DNA of 64,000 nt from Pelodera strongyloides. Lineage: Eukaryota > Nematoda > Chromadorea > Rhabditida > Rhabditidae. The notes under the pieces are model-generated. The model made no database searches, was not told the origin of the DNA, and worked only from the letters and a program-made list of their open reading frames with translations. Where the stretch lies: the NCBI GenBank assembly GCA_036852015.1, contig JAANDG010000534.1, positions 1 to 64,000 of the forward strand, read 5' to 3'. A program made the translations under genes and the position numbers. Positions 1-12,944 of the stretch are shown here, one piece after another; within the stretch, counting starts at the first letter, position 1; every line of letters starts with the position of its first letter.

Positions 1-70
1 TTATGCTAATTTATGCTCATTTGCATACGCTGCGATGTGTTCCAAAAACCGGCCGGTATTTAGGTTTAAA
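1..70. mobile_element. Palindromic MITE, TTAA family, truncated by the window edge
   Basis: Right half only: octamer-containing CTCATTTGCATACGC, then AAAAACCGGCCGGTATT and TTTAAA. Lies in an nAChR intron. Confidence 0.8.
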
Positions 71-3000
71 GATGTGAGTGATAAATCTTCACAATACCTT
101 ATTATTGTTAGTCGAATAAATAAATGTAATGAAGTTACCTGCGATTTCATCTCGATCTCAAAGAGTGTTTTATTGAATTGACGCTCCAAGATGTGCATCG
201 TGTTTATAGCGTCAATGTTCTGAAAAAGACGTTTTGGATGTGGGTTATCTCCTGCTTGAAGTTCTATAGCACAGATGAGCGACCCAGGTTCGGTTCCGAC
301 TAAAGGCAAAGATTTTGCTCTGAAAATAAGTAAATATATTAATAATAATGCTTGGTCCTTGGCTGAACCGACCTTTCTATACAGTATCTTCCTGTACAAA
401 CTACTCTTGGCAGTTCGCCTTGAAATCAGCAATTTTTTTCCGAACTTCTCGATAAATAATGTACGCATCCACGGGGGCATTGGACAGTCTGCATCACGAA
501 AGTGAATATTCTCAACCTGGAAACAATAAATTCCAATAAACAGAAGGAGAATCTGCATTAGAATCACAATACATATGGGCGAGGGAATCATGGGCCCTCC
601 TGGCCCTAGCCCGAAGACGTCGAGGAATTTGTCATCTGGAACTCGTCGCCTGTGCTCAGGATCTCTGCGGCACATGTCGTAAGCAAACCGGCTGCAGTGT
701 GCTGAACACACGCTAGAGAACATACAGCATACCTACCGCGCCGCGCGTTCTATGATCTGAACCAACTGCAATGTGCTCGCGGCACTGGCGCGCCCCTTTG
801 ATCAATGACGGCGCAAGCTCATTGGCGACAACTTTTTATGGAAAATGCAAGTATATGATGTCGAAAACAATAATAGGCGACGACGACTCAATATTTTGGA
901 CTGTTATTACTGACCAGTCACCACCTATTATTTAGACGGCTATTAAAAAAACAACGGCCTACCACCACAGTTAGAATGACTGACAGTGTGACGATAAACA
1001 TTGTAAACACCAAATACTTTCCAATAAAGGGTATTACGAGACTAGTGGGCGGGATGATATCGATCTGAAACAAATAATTGCATGTAAGAAAAGATTTTAT
1101 GATCGTCCTCAAATGATCCGTATTGATTTTCTGTTCATTCATGGGTTTACTTTCTTCTCATATTTTACGTGTTGTTATATAAAAGTTTATTATTCTCGAG
1201 TTATCAATAAAACTTACCAGAACAAGGAAGAACACAGTGAGAGATACAAGAACGTTGATGCACAATTCAATTTTGTTGTGACTTTCGCATGGTAAATAGA
1301 AAACCTGAAATTTAGTGATGAATACTGTTCCGTCCACTCGCAAATATTTAAGGGCGAAGGCAAACCGAGAGCCATTAGTTCGCCATATCCTAGCCAGGTC
1401 ACCGTCAAAACTACCGGTGCGGCGTAGACTTGGCATCGCCAAGACTACCGGTGCGGCGAAGACTTGGCTATTCTCAAGCACACAAGTCTATGGGGGATTT
1501 CACATGCATGCGAATACGATTACGGAATTTTTCGAAAGCTTTCAAAAGGGAATAGAAAAAATGCTACTCACCCAGCTAGTTAGTGCTGCCAGCGCCACAC
1601 ATGGAATGATTAGATTCACAGTGTAGAAGAGCTTCTTGCGACGAATGTTCAAGTAGTACGTGATATCGACTGATCTAGATAACGGAGAGATGAATCAAAT
1701 GGTTACAGCTGACGACGATCAATAAACATGTGTAATCGTCATATTTAAAGCGAAATACCTGCCGGTTTTTGAAACGGATCGTGGACAACTGCATTCTTAT
1801 GTATTTATGCGAAGTGGGGTCTATTTTTTATGCTAGATTATGCTCATTTGCATAAGACGCATAAGAATGTCGGTGTACTCGATTCGTTTCAAAAACCGGC
1901 CGGTACTTGGCTTTAACAGTTGCGTGAGTGCCCATATCCAAAATGGAGAGTACAAGTACAGCTCTTTGTAAAACCGGAAAAATAATTTGGCTGGTTGTGA
2001 TGCGACAAGCAAAAAGTCTTTAGCGCAATACAGAAAAAAAAGTTGTACGTACGGATAATCACAGCATGGGTACCACTTTCTGTGTCTGGTACTCTTCACT
2101 GATAAGAGATCCCACTCGACGCTTTCCTAGATTAAAGTTTTACATTTTCTTAGGTCTGGTCATACAGTAATACAGTATTGGAGAGGGACCAACTAAGATA
2201 CCGTATAGCAAAAATGAAATATCAGTCCTAGCCTGAAGGCTTTTCATTTAGAACCCGTCGTCTACTATGTTCAGGACCTCTACGGAGCAGGGCATACGCT
2301 TTGAGTACTGTACCTTACTACCCTTGTTCTTTCATAAAAAAGGAAACCACTGAAAAGTAAAAATGATTTTCCAATTCCTAACTTGATACTGTGAAATATC
2401 CACTCCATTTTCCACATTCCATACAATTTCTCCGTCTTTGGTCGCGTTTTCCACTTGATCGCTTTTCAACTAAAAAATAGTTACTGCTCACCAAAATGGT
2501 TCAGTTTCAATTGCGAAAATTACATGTTGGGGGTGCTCGACCGCTATACGAGAAGGAAAATAGCCCGTTGCAGACTTTTTGAGAGTTTGTTGAGCACATG
2601 GCCTGTATATGTGTTTGAAACTGATCTTTTGATTTTACATAAATTATAAAATTTTACATAATAGCTCAGAATATGACCCACATGTATCATGTCCAACTGT
2701 GTCCCTGAATAGGTCCACGAGCCAAATTTCATCTCGCACTCTTGCTCATCATATGGGAACCTGCGAAGATGGGTACAATGTAAATAAAGGAAAATTTAAT
2801 TTATTATTTTTTCTACTAATGATTAGTACTACTTCTCTACTGTCCATTTTGAATGTGTTTTTGTCCTTCTGATAGAAAAAGGTATAAAGAATGAAATGAT
2901 TTATCCTAAACTCACCACTGAACATCAATTTTGCACATTGAATGATATACAACCGGTGGTTCCCAAATCTAAAATACCTTTTTTTTTATTTTTTTTTAGG

Positions 3001-4242
3001 TGAATTATTAATTTTAGATTGTTTATTTGTTGAATGTATGTAGTAACTTCCATGAAAGTCACTTTCGTCATTGATAGATAGGCAGACATAATAAGTAAAT
3101 TTATATGCTTACAATAAGTCCATCATGATGTAGGTGTGCCTTTGTAACTGCTCCGACAGATGGGCTGCCATGGACACTAGAAAACAGAACAATTACTCTG
3201 ATAATACTCAAAGTAATTATAATTACTCGATGCATGAGCATACTGTGATCAAACTAATTACAAGATCGTCCTAGTAAACGAATTCCCTGTTGGATTATAA
3301 TAGTAACCTAGAAAGGTGTCTACTCCCGCTCTCATGCAGATTCGCACCATTTATTTTCTAAATATACTTACTTATTATATAGAATAACATCTGGTAACCA
3401 GATGACTTCTCCAGGAACGGCGAAACGTGTAACATTTCCATAATGTTCAGCAATCCATGAGAGACGGTAGTCATACCATTTCTGTTAGGGGAAATAAATT
3501 ACGAAAACCGAAAACTGGAACACGTAGTCAACTTTTGCTCAGGTACTCTGCGGGTCGAAAGTCATAAGCTTTGAATTCAGCTGAACACCACCTTTGTTAA
3601 GGAACGCGCTCTTGATTTTGATATTTATTGCATAAATTGAAGTTATTGATATCATTTGTTGAAAAATTTCCGCAAGAAAAATACTGTACAAAACCTTATG
3701 CAAAGCATAAAACTTACATGTAAAAGCCATCCGTGTGTAGTGACGACTTGGTGTTTCTCGTGCTAAAAATAAATAAATAAATATTTAATTAATTGAAAAC
3801 GGCTAGACAGTGCTTACAACGTTTGGTGATATTCATTGTACGAGTACATTCAAGTATTAATACATATTTTTACGTAAAATTAAGAATATAGCCTCATCTA
3901 TTATAGATGAGAATCATTTATATAACTCACCACGTCCACTAATTGTGTGAGTTTCAGCTTGAATTCAATGTTAATTGTATCGTTCGTGTTTCGAGCCGGA
4001 CGTATAAGACGGTTGTAACTAAAATAAATCAGACAATTTTAATAGATATTGGTATATTCTTCACACTTCCAACTGCTCTCAATAAATATCGTTTTATCAT
4101 GTAACTTTTAGCTAAGCTACTAGAATCTATAGCGTACGAATTACCTTGAGAATAAATCGTCGAATAGGCGATTGTAAATTACGGATGTTACATATTCAAT
4201 AAGACATAAGGCGAAGAATATTGAGCATAGTTGAATGTTCAT
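1..4242 (-). CDS. Nicotinic acetylcholine receptor alpha-type subunit (C-terminus off the left edge)
   Basis: A cation-channel subunit of the Cys-loop family, expected in the plasma membrane as part of a pentamer. About a dozen short exons read from right to left. Exon 1 (start 4242) begins [14 protein letters not shown], a signal peptide. It is followed by [13 protein letters not shown], the YDYRLSW block (about 3390-3480), [10 protein letters not shown], the Cys-loop start [16 protein letters not shown] (about 2710-2960), and GSWTYSG. The exon near 2055-2131 carries VEWDLLSV and WYPCCDYP, the vicinal cysteine pair of agonist-binding alpha subunits. M1 ([15 protein letters not shown], about 1571-1680), M2 (1218-1304) and M3 ([17 protein letters not shown], about 950-1069) follow, then the large cytoplasmic loop (about 145-520). 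M4 is not present, so the gene runs out of the window. The M2 sequence is unusual (see findings). The identification is firm; exon ends in the loop region are less certain. Confidence 0.93.
1745..1916. mobile_element. Palindromic MITE, TTAA family
   Basis: TTAAAGCGAAATACCTGCCG at the left end and CCGGCCGGTACTTGGCTTTAA at the right, with inverted internal halves. In an nAChR intron. Confidence 0.88.
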
Positions 4243-5221
4243 GTATGGTAGGTTGCGCCTCGGTCTGATTCTATTAGAGGGGGGTAAGTCATCCCCTTGC
4301 ACCTCTTATGATAAGTACTTGGATGGCATGGCATCTTGAGGACTTATTTGGGAAGAGAATTTCGAAATACTCTGTACGGCCTAAATAACGTTCCACCTCT
4401 TTGGAAATTTTTAACAAAAACTAATAAATAAATAAATCAGATGTCTGTATACCAAACTCAGTCTGTATACCAAACTTCAGATAGCTATCATTTTATTTTT
4501 TAATAAATGGGAATTTGTGTACCCATCATAGTGTGTGTGTTTTTTTTTAATTAAAATAAATTAGGTGCCATTACATTCGTTTATAAACATTGAACATTGG
4601 GAGTTTATCGAAAAAACACGTCCAAACTACCGTATTCCACGGGCTGCGTTTCCGCGTTGCGTCCCATACTAGTATCATACTAGTAGTTCTTCAGTGAGCA
4701 ACTAGCAACATATTAGCATCTATACTAATCTTCCCTGAGGGTATAGATCAATTTTGCATTGATGCTAGTCAGAAGCAAAACTGATACTTGTTTCCAAATT
4801 TGCCCAATAGATCAATGCTGTTTTACAACTAAACTAGCACGAACTTAATACTAAAGTGGATCGTGGCTATTTTGTTGTATATCGATTTTGAAACGTTGTT
4901 TTTACACTTTAAAAACGTGTTTTTTGAGTTTGCGTCTTTCAGATCATTTGTATTTTGCAACAAGAACTCCATTATAATTCTCGTCGATGTTATGATCCAT
5001 TTGTTCGCAGTTGCATTCACCTTTCCGACAGCTAATTTATTTTATAGCCTTTACCTTCCGTTTGCCCTTGTGATTTAGGTCTTGATTACTTTGTTGATGC
5101 ATTCCTTAGCTGTTTGTGCTGATAGCTCTTCCTGTCCGCCCTGAGCTTCGTCACCCTAATTACCTATTGTTTTTGATCAGATCAGTTTCAGAAGTTCGAG
5201 ATTCGAGTGAACTGAGAGGAG
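4243..5221. other. Intergenic region between divergent nAChR and TOLLIP genes
   Basis: About 1 kb with no exon-like sequence. It must hold the promoters of both divergent genes. A possible 3' splice acceptor (polypyrimidine plus AG) lies about 31 nt before the nAChR ATG on the minus strand, and another (gatcagtttcag, ending at 5191) lies 30 nt before the TOLLIP ATG. No TATA box or repeat could be assigned. Confidence 0.5.
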
Positions 5222-7792
5222 ATGTCGGAGTCAGTTGCTGAACGTCGTAGAAAGGCATGTATTTATAGCATACATAGTTTCTTGCAATATTGTTATTTAG
5301 GTAAAGTACGTGTGTTCATCTGTTCTTTTGATATTTCAGGTTTTTGTCGGAGAATTACCAGAAGACTTTCTCCGCCTATCGGTGCCCTCTGTATCAACGG
5401 ATACTGAGGCGGCCCCGGAGCAGATGGATCCTCTGCCAGTTCAATACCAGGTATGCCCATTTTTTTTATAGATATTTGCCTCTTCCGACTCTTTCCTTAT
5501 CTTATGGTTATTTTCTTTACTTCCATGCACAGATACATATATATATATGGAGCAAATTCGAGATACCTTAATTAGTTGAGCTCTGCTTCTCTAAACTCTG
5601 TTTAGGAACAACTCGCATTTGTGCCCCCAAATACTCGTGGTCGCATATCGGTCACCCTGATCGAAGCCAATCTTGTCAAGAACTACGGATTGGTGCGTTA
5701 TTTTCGTATATTATTTTTTTTTCCTCGCTTCCTGAGCGATGTGTATTTAGGGCGTATTTGTCTTACCATCCTCTGCTCTCTAATTAACTTAACGTTCATT
5801 TCCCAATGACCACAGAATACAGAATGCACAGAAGTGTTTCCTTTCAACATTTTTCATATTTACCTTTCTAGGTCCGCATGGATCCCTACTGCCGTCTTCG
5901 TGTTGGTAATGCGATCTACGAAACGCAGACCAAATTGAGTGGTGGTCGTAATCCAGTGTGGAACAGAATTGTACACTCATATCTCCCGAATAATGTGGAA
6001 AGCATCTACGTGCAAGTATTTGATGAGGTACGGTTACATTTATTTTGATACCAAATATCTTTAAAAACGACGGATTTTTCTGACCTAAGACCGATTAATT
6101 TTATGCACCATGCTAAATTTTGGAACGCTGGCGCTGGGTTTAGTTTAGTGGTGTATACTAGTGGATAAATCATTCTCGTGGACAATTACGACACTTTTAA
6201 AAAGAATGACAAGTTTTCGTCCAGAATTCCAGAATCCTTTTTATCCCATCGAATATGAATTATTTGACATAAGTCTCTATAACGCGAAAACTCTTTTTGT
6301 ATTTTTGTATTTGAGCGGGCCTTCTCTGCGGATGAATGTGTTGCGTGGGCCCATGTTCTTCTCCCGCCCGGAATATTCAATGGAGAAACCATTGATGATT
6401 GGTATCCACTCAGTGGACAACAGGTATTTATTCGGATTTTATTTTCATTTCTGTAATTCGGAGGCAGGTAACTCTTCTCGTAACTTGCAGTTTATTTGGA
6501 AAAGTGTAGATGATTCCTTTTTGTTGTCGATTTGTAAATTCAAGAAAGTTTGAAGTGATGCGTTACAGCGCACAGCGGAACTAAGGTTCTGAGTGTCAGG
6601 ATATTTGTTTTGGGCTGGAGCGAATTTGAATTATTTGTCAGGCAATATACTCGCTCGTTTAACTCGATGTTTTGAGCCAGCAGAGCAAACAAAATTACCA
6701 CAAAAACTACTTTCGTCTTAAATTTATGATATCAGTATTTCTGTTTTTTTCAGGGCGAGGGTAAAGAAGGTATGATCCATCTGGTGTTTACCTTCCACCC
6801 TGTCAATCCTGTTCCCGTTCCCGCTGGGGCCTTCCCTGTTGTGGGCACCGAACAACTCCCACCCGCCCAAGCTGGTAAGTCTTAAATTCTTAAAGCGAAA
6901 TTCTGCGAAATACCGGCCGGTTGTTGAAACGCATCGAGTACACCAACATTCTTATGCAGCTTATGCAGCTTATGCAAATGAACTTGAATTAGAATAAAAA
7001 ATCGAGCCAAATTCGAGCAACTTAGCATAACCTCGTAAGAATTCAGTTGTCCACATGCGTTTCAAAACCGGCAGGTATTTCGCTCTAAGAATAATACCAA
7101 TAATTGTATTGTGTCAAATTTCCGTACAATACACTTTGAATTGTTACTGATGATACAAACAAAGGTTATGTGAATACTTGACGAACTCATGAAGCACGAC
7201 GAATCGGTACCTCATATTTTTCATTAATTTGTCTTCGAGTACCTGATTTTATAATTTTGCACAGTTGCATCATAACTTAACATATCGCGGCAAGCTTGTT
7301 CTGACACTTGCCTGCAAGCTCTTTTGGTTGCCAATCGATTGATGATATGATGATGATGATAGATATCCATTATTTCCAGAGCTGGTTATCTCGGATGAGG
7401 ATATCAAGGCTCTGAAGGAGATGTTCCCCGACATTGACGAGGAAGTGATCAAGTAAGTGATAGCTGATTAGAATATCACTACAATTCTTATTGTGAATTT
7501 TAATTTTTCATAGACTTCCTTTTTATTTCTTGCGATAGGAAACTATTACTATGGTAATTCAATAGATTTGATGCTGCGTTGCAGCATTGTCGTTATATGT
7601 TCTCTTCGGACTTATGTTTGAGTTCTATGTTAGAGGTTAATGGACCTTCCATATATTAGTGTCCTGTCCTTGTCCTTAGCCGAATGGTAAATCATGTATA
7701 TGAATAGTTTTTCAATTTTCAGGAGCGTACTCGAAAACAAGCGGGGTGATAAAGATGCTGCTGTGACGGATTTACTACAACTTACCCAGTAA
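5222..7792 (+). CDS. TOLLIP: Toll-interacting protein (TOLLIP): C2 plus CUE domain adaptor
   Basis: An endosomal ubiquitin-binding adaptor of the TOLLIP family, which in vertebrates links Toll/IL-1 signalling and endosomal sorting through Tom1. Eight exons: 5222-5254, 5340-5450, 5606-5692, 5872-6027, 6316-6423, 6754-6874, 7380-7452 and 7723-7792, giving 252 aa with a consistent frame. The N-terminus has VFVGELPEDFLRL, matching the conserved start of the family. The C2 domain runs from RISVTLIEANLVKNYG through MDPYCRLRVG and ends near WYPLSGQQGEGKEGMIHLV. The C-terminal CUE domain (about residues 205-250) contains the MFPDIDEEVIKSVL motif used to bind ubiquitin. Intron 1 starts with GC rather than GT. 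A palindromic MITE sits in the intron at 6890. An AATAAA lies at 8193, about 400 nt past the stop. Confidence 0.96.
5255..5339 (+). other. GC-AG intron in TOLLIP
   Basis: Exon 1 ends AAG followed by GCATGT, and the acceptor is tatttcag at 5339. Joining here gives RRK-VFVGELPEDF, which matches the family. The alternative GT at 5301 shifts the frame. GC-AG introns are a minor but normal class. Confidence 0.8.
6890..7088. mobile_element. Palindromic MITE, TTAA family
   Basis: In a TOLLIP intron. Left end TTAAAGCGAAATTC with a small internal duplication of GCGAAAT, right end GGTATTTCGCTCTAA. Confidence 0.85.
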
Positions 7793-10700
7793 TGACTGTA
7801 ATGAGGCAAAGTAGTTTTATTTATTTTTGTGCTTATTATTGATTAATGCTGAATGGTTGCCATCGGCGAGTCGCTTTTTGCATTTTATAATTTTCGAAGT
7901 GATGTAATTTCATAATTGCTTACTCCGATAATTGAACTCGACGCATGCACTTTTATTAATTGACTAATTTATTAGAAGATCACTACTACGGTAGCTATGG
8001 TTGTGTTTAATGTAAATATGTGTATATCTCTGATAATCTTGATGTAAATGCATTTGTGATCCTGTACTATTCTGTTCGTATTGTGCTATCTTTGCTACGT
8101 TTTTCCATCTCTTACCCTTTCTTTCCCCGCCACGTCCTCGTAGGTGTTATTTTATCTCTAGTCTGTGTGTTTTTGCTTGTGACTTGTGACACAATAAATT
8201 ATTTGTTTAATTTTGATTTGTCTGAATTTTCTATATTTTATAGCGGTTTTATATCCGCTTTTATTTGACTTTTACATCGTTTTGAATTTTGTTTATGGGT
8301 TTGTTTTTGTGTATGTGTGGGTTTGATTGTATGTATTTTTTATTTCATCGCGGGGTGTTCAGTTTCTTTGATCTATGTAGTTTTTTTTAATTTGTATTTA
8401 TGAACGAATCAGTTTTCTTCTTGCCTACCAAGCCAACCTGCTCACATTAATATTTCACTCAACTCATATTGGATTAATGTGCGAAATCAATGTATCGTTA
8501 CGTTAGTTACCTTTCACGTCTAACATTGTTTTGTAATTAACATTTCATGTAAGCTAAGCGTTGTTTTTTATTATTCTTGAATCTGTTTCCTCGAGCCAAT
8601 AGCAGGCCTTATCCTTTGTTAGCGCGATCGCGATAGCGCTAACATAGTTTGGGTTACATCAGAGAGCCCTTTTTTCCAGTTTCCACCCTGAATTTGTTCC
8701 TAGACGAAAAAATTTATATTCAGTTTTCATCGTGTCCCCTTGTTTCCTCTGCCTATTCTAGACCTACTGTATTTCCTCACACCTATGGTGTCTTTCCGTG
8801 TCTGGTCGTTTCTGTTTCGCGCAGGTGCTGAGCTTGCTCCCATGGTCTCTCTTTTTCTCTCTCTCTCTCTCTCTCTCTCCCTTTTTAACTTTAACAACTT
8901 TCGGTCTAGAGTCTAGACTTGTTGCATGTCCTATTCTGTCGCATTTTATTTGTTTCAAAAATTTGCTAGTTTTGTTCTGTTTATGGTAATCATAAGTCAG
9001 AAGGGAATAGAATACATGGACTCGTTCAGTGTGGGAATCTTGACTTATAGCATGCTGATGTTCACATACTAGTCCTTTGTCTCTTTCAGTCCAGTTTTAT
9101 ACAATTGCCTGAACTACTGAACCTTATTCTCTTGTAAGGTCGTCTAACTGATTTTATCTCCTCATCAACTGCGAGGGCAAAGATGAATAACTGCTGATTA
9201 CGATTCAATCTCAGTTTTTGATTCTTTTCTTTGCTTTTTCTTTATGCCATTGTAGTACTGTATGACCTTCGAATGGGATCTTTTTGACCTTTTCGTTTAT
9301 ACGCTTCAGGTGTTATGTGTTAGTAATAGTCTAGAACGTGTCGTTGGCTAGGGGCAAGGGGTTGACTCGATGCAGTTGTTTAATTGATTTGTTAATAATA
9401 ATTTAGTACTATGATCTAATCTTCTATACTGGAGTTTCTTTGGTTGTTTTGTAAAAGTACATTGTGGCATCATAAGATAATAATGTTGTTTTCCCCAGTC
9501 TTCCGGGCGCTTTTACTTTGTTGTCTACTCCTATTCCTATATTTTGTGTTTTGCTCATGCGCCGTGTCTGTTGGGAGCGTCACGGTTCAATAGTTGTTAT
9601 TGTGCACTTGGGGTTGTTTTGCATATTTTTGGTCTGCTTTTCTTCATGACCGGAACTTAACCCGATGATACTGGTTTTTTCCCTGTGCACTTTTAGTTTT
9701 CTATTGCAAAAAAAAATGCTCTCTCTTTACCTCATTAGCCCTGTTTTTACACACCTTCAAAAACGTTATAGTTGAAAACAAAGCACTGGGTCAAGATGGA
9801 GAACGTATGTAATGTGTAGCTTTTGTTTTGTACTCTTGTTCTTGGGATCGTGCTCATGATAGATTAATTGTTGATGCAATCGCCTATCGTTGTCTTTGAT
9901 CATCTGGGGGCGTCTTTCGTTTATGTAATTTCTTCTTATTTTTTTTGCACAATTTATTCTCGTTGATCTCGGATCAGACGTTTTGTCTGCTAGTCTGCTA
10001 GAAGGTTGTCTGACTGTCTGGAGAACTATTCGTATTCGCTCTCCGACGTCAGAATTCTGTCTCGCCTGTTTCTCGTCTAATCTCTGTCCTTTTTCTCTAA
10101 TAGGGTTTATCTGTCTAATCCTCTGTTTCGTCCCGTCTCGTCTCTCTTTGATGTCTCTGCTCTCCGTCTTTCACATGATGTCTTCTGATTCAGAATCAGA
10201 ATAGTGCTAGTCCGTATTCTAAGTAGACTGGAATTCGTCCTCACATGGAAGAGGCAAGGGCACAAGGTGCAAGTTCAGGTTCAGTTATTTTTCAGATAAA
10301 CAGGTTTCGATGAAAAAATGTCATAATTATGTCAGCAATCAGAATGTAGGTAGTGCTGTATGTTTCTTTTTTTGCGGACAACGTTTCTGTTTTATTTTCC
10401 TTCCGCCGTGTGGAAGAGTACAGCTCTTCAGCAGAACAGAACGCGGAAGGGGCAAAGACGACCTCTCCTTGTTTTCATTATTAATTGTTTATGCTTGAGA
10501 TATTTGTCCTTCTCTGTGTCCTTCCTTCCTCTTTCCAACTTCTTCATTACTCTTCATCAAAGTTTTGCACTTTTCGATTCTGACACACAAATAATTATTG
10601 TTTTGCTTTTCACTTTCGTTTTGAGTAACTTGAGTCGTCAATAGATCACGTAGGAGTACTGAATCATAAATCATCCCGGCTTAATAACCAACATTTAAAT

Positions 10701-12905
10701 TAGTTGTGAAGTAGTTTTATTGCTGAATTTGTGCTTTTTGATCGTGGTTTCAGGTTTCGACTGCATTGCGTCATTGTAAATGTAAATTAGTTGATTAGTT
10801 CTTCCTAAGATTTTGGAACTAGGCCTTTGATCAGTGATGAGTCAACGTATTAACATAATTACATTAGTTTGAGTTTGGCTGGCACTCACTCGCACACACA
10901 CACGCAACCGATGTTGAGCTTTCTTTTCTGGGAACTTGTTTTCGGTGTCGCCGTTTGTGCATCTGATAATTCATTTTGGAGCTGCTTATTAATGCGGATA
11001 AATTGAAATAAGGGCACCTTTATATTATGCCTCATTTTGTTTGCGGCGAACTGTCAACTCATCTATGTTTTAGGTTTTGTGGGAATTACACAAGCAACTT
11101 TTTATCTTCGACGTTTGTTTTTCTTTTTCTGTGCTGTCTGATATACATACAAATATACTCTTCAGTTCCTCGTGCGTGTGAAAGTGGTTGGAAACAATTT
11201 TTTCCTCAATTTTCCTGTTTCCTGTGATTCGTGACTATAAAATCCACATCTAGCATAGCATGGCAACTAGCAGCGCCGCCAAATAGCTAGGGAGATAAAA
11301 GATAAAACCAGCGAATCCGGATTAATTCGGAATATTTTATTCCTTTTCTATGTTTTATCACCCTGATTTTATTTTGCTGACCAACTTATGACGATGCGTG
11401 TACTCTGTGAAAGATGCATGTTTGTGTAACGATTAATCCGAATGATCGGGAAATGATGTTTGATGATTATATGCTTGTACTTATGCTAGTATTCTCGTTT
11501 CTTGTTTTCTGATTATGTGTGCTTACATCTCATTAGTGGAATGCTATTTCTCAGTTGTGTCCCTCGTTGCCCTCAATGCCCTCAGTACCCTCGCCCTGAA
11601 GATATCCTAGACTTTTTATTTGCAATTATTAAATAAGTGTCCTATGATAAGTGATTAATCTTCTTGATCAAAAAGGGACCACATGATTGAGTTGTTTTGA
11701 CATTTTGCCTTTTTATTTTTGCGATCTTCGATCTTTGCAACTGTCAAATGCAACTATGTGCTTTTTAGAAATTTCATATTTCAAAAATTAGCGTATAATT
11801 GTTCTCCAATCTCCATTCATAATCAACCTAATTGCTCCACTCTTGTATTAATTTCTCTAAATTATCCATGTGTGGGTGGGTAGGATAAAAGGTTCCAATA
11901 TGTTGAATTCCCTCCCTAAGTTCTCTCTGCGCTTTTTGAACCCTTTTCCCCATTTCCAATTTCCTCTCATTATTATTTCTTCCTTATTCGTCATTCACTT
12001 CCTCTTTCTCTTCCCTCTCATCCCTCTCATCTCTTCTTCCTCTTTTCCTGTCTGCCCCTCTCTCTCCTCCACTCTCTCCCTCTCCCTCTCTCTGTGTACT
12101 CTGCAAATAGTGTCTGTCGGGGACCGCCCTCTCGCTCCCTTTTCATTTCTTCGCCCGTCTGTCAAGAGGAGAGACCTCCCACCAATCTTTCCTATATCGA
12201 TTAGTTTTTGGGAAATTTGCATACCATTGCTTTATGAATGGATTTAGATACCTTTTATCGTGCAGCGGGCACAGCTGGTGTTATGTGACGAGTTGTGGTG
12301 TTATTGATTATGTCCACATGGTGGTTCATATTTTGACTTTATTTTGTTATTACATATGCAGTAGTGAGGCTAAATAGGCTGTTAGGCTGTAAATGGTTCA
12401 CTCCGCCTATATAATTATGATTAGCATTTTTACGTGAGAGTGCTGATGCAAGAAGTGTTCGAATGTATTTGTGTCGTATTTTCTATTCGCTGGTTTGGTT
12501 TCCTCCATTTCCTTAATGTATTTATATCCGGAAGTTGTTGTCTTATTATTTCATCTTATCGCATTAATTTGCATTGTCCATGACTCGCTGACCTCATTCA
12601 TAAAACATGTGTACTCTGGTGTTTACAAATTTACAATTACAAAAACACGGCACGGCACGTGACACGGTGGGGTGGTCGCATTTGTCTATCGTTCATATCT
12701 TTGTTTTTCTATACCATTTTTAATTTTTGATTGATAATGTTCTCTTTGTCTGTCTCGTCGTACCGCTGTAATAGCAAGTTGGCACAGCTATTTTTTGTTA
12801 AATTGTAAGACAGTAAGACCCAGCCCGCCAAATTCATCCTCGTTTTTTAGCCTACGCCTACGCTTGTGTACTGTAGCTGATAGAACTGTAATTGTTGGTT
12901 TGCAG
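7793..12905. other. T-rich region without recognised genes
   Basis: About 5.1 kb between the TOLLIP stop and the first UBE2Q exon. The plus strand is strongly T-rich, with a (TC)n run at about 8847-8881 and a pyrimidine-rich stretch at about 11,900-12,110. Open frames here are short and of low complexity and match no family I know. It probably contains the TOLLIP 3' UTR and the outron, 5' UTR or first intron of UBE2Q. Confidence 0.55.
8193..8198 (+). terminator. Possible TOLLIP polyadenylation signal
   Basis: AATAAA, the first canonical signal downstream of the stop codon at 7792, in a T-rich 3' flank. Whether it is used is not known. Confidence 0.45.
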
Positions 12906-12944
12906 GTGCCCCCAACCCCTCACCTGGGTATTCAGCCGAAAGAG

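Noticed and set aside
580..720. Extra coding exon ([15 protein letters not shown]) of the nAChR gene
   Set aside because: It lies upstream of the acceptor for the loop exon and a similar sequence with stops occurs in the intron at about 2,225-2,300. More likely a small dispersed repeat.
8764..8989. Short ORFs on both strands over the (TC)n run
   Set aside because: Low-complexity translations with no homology or splice signals.
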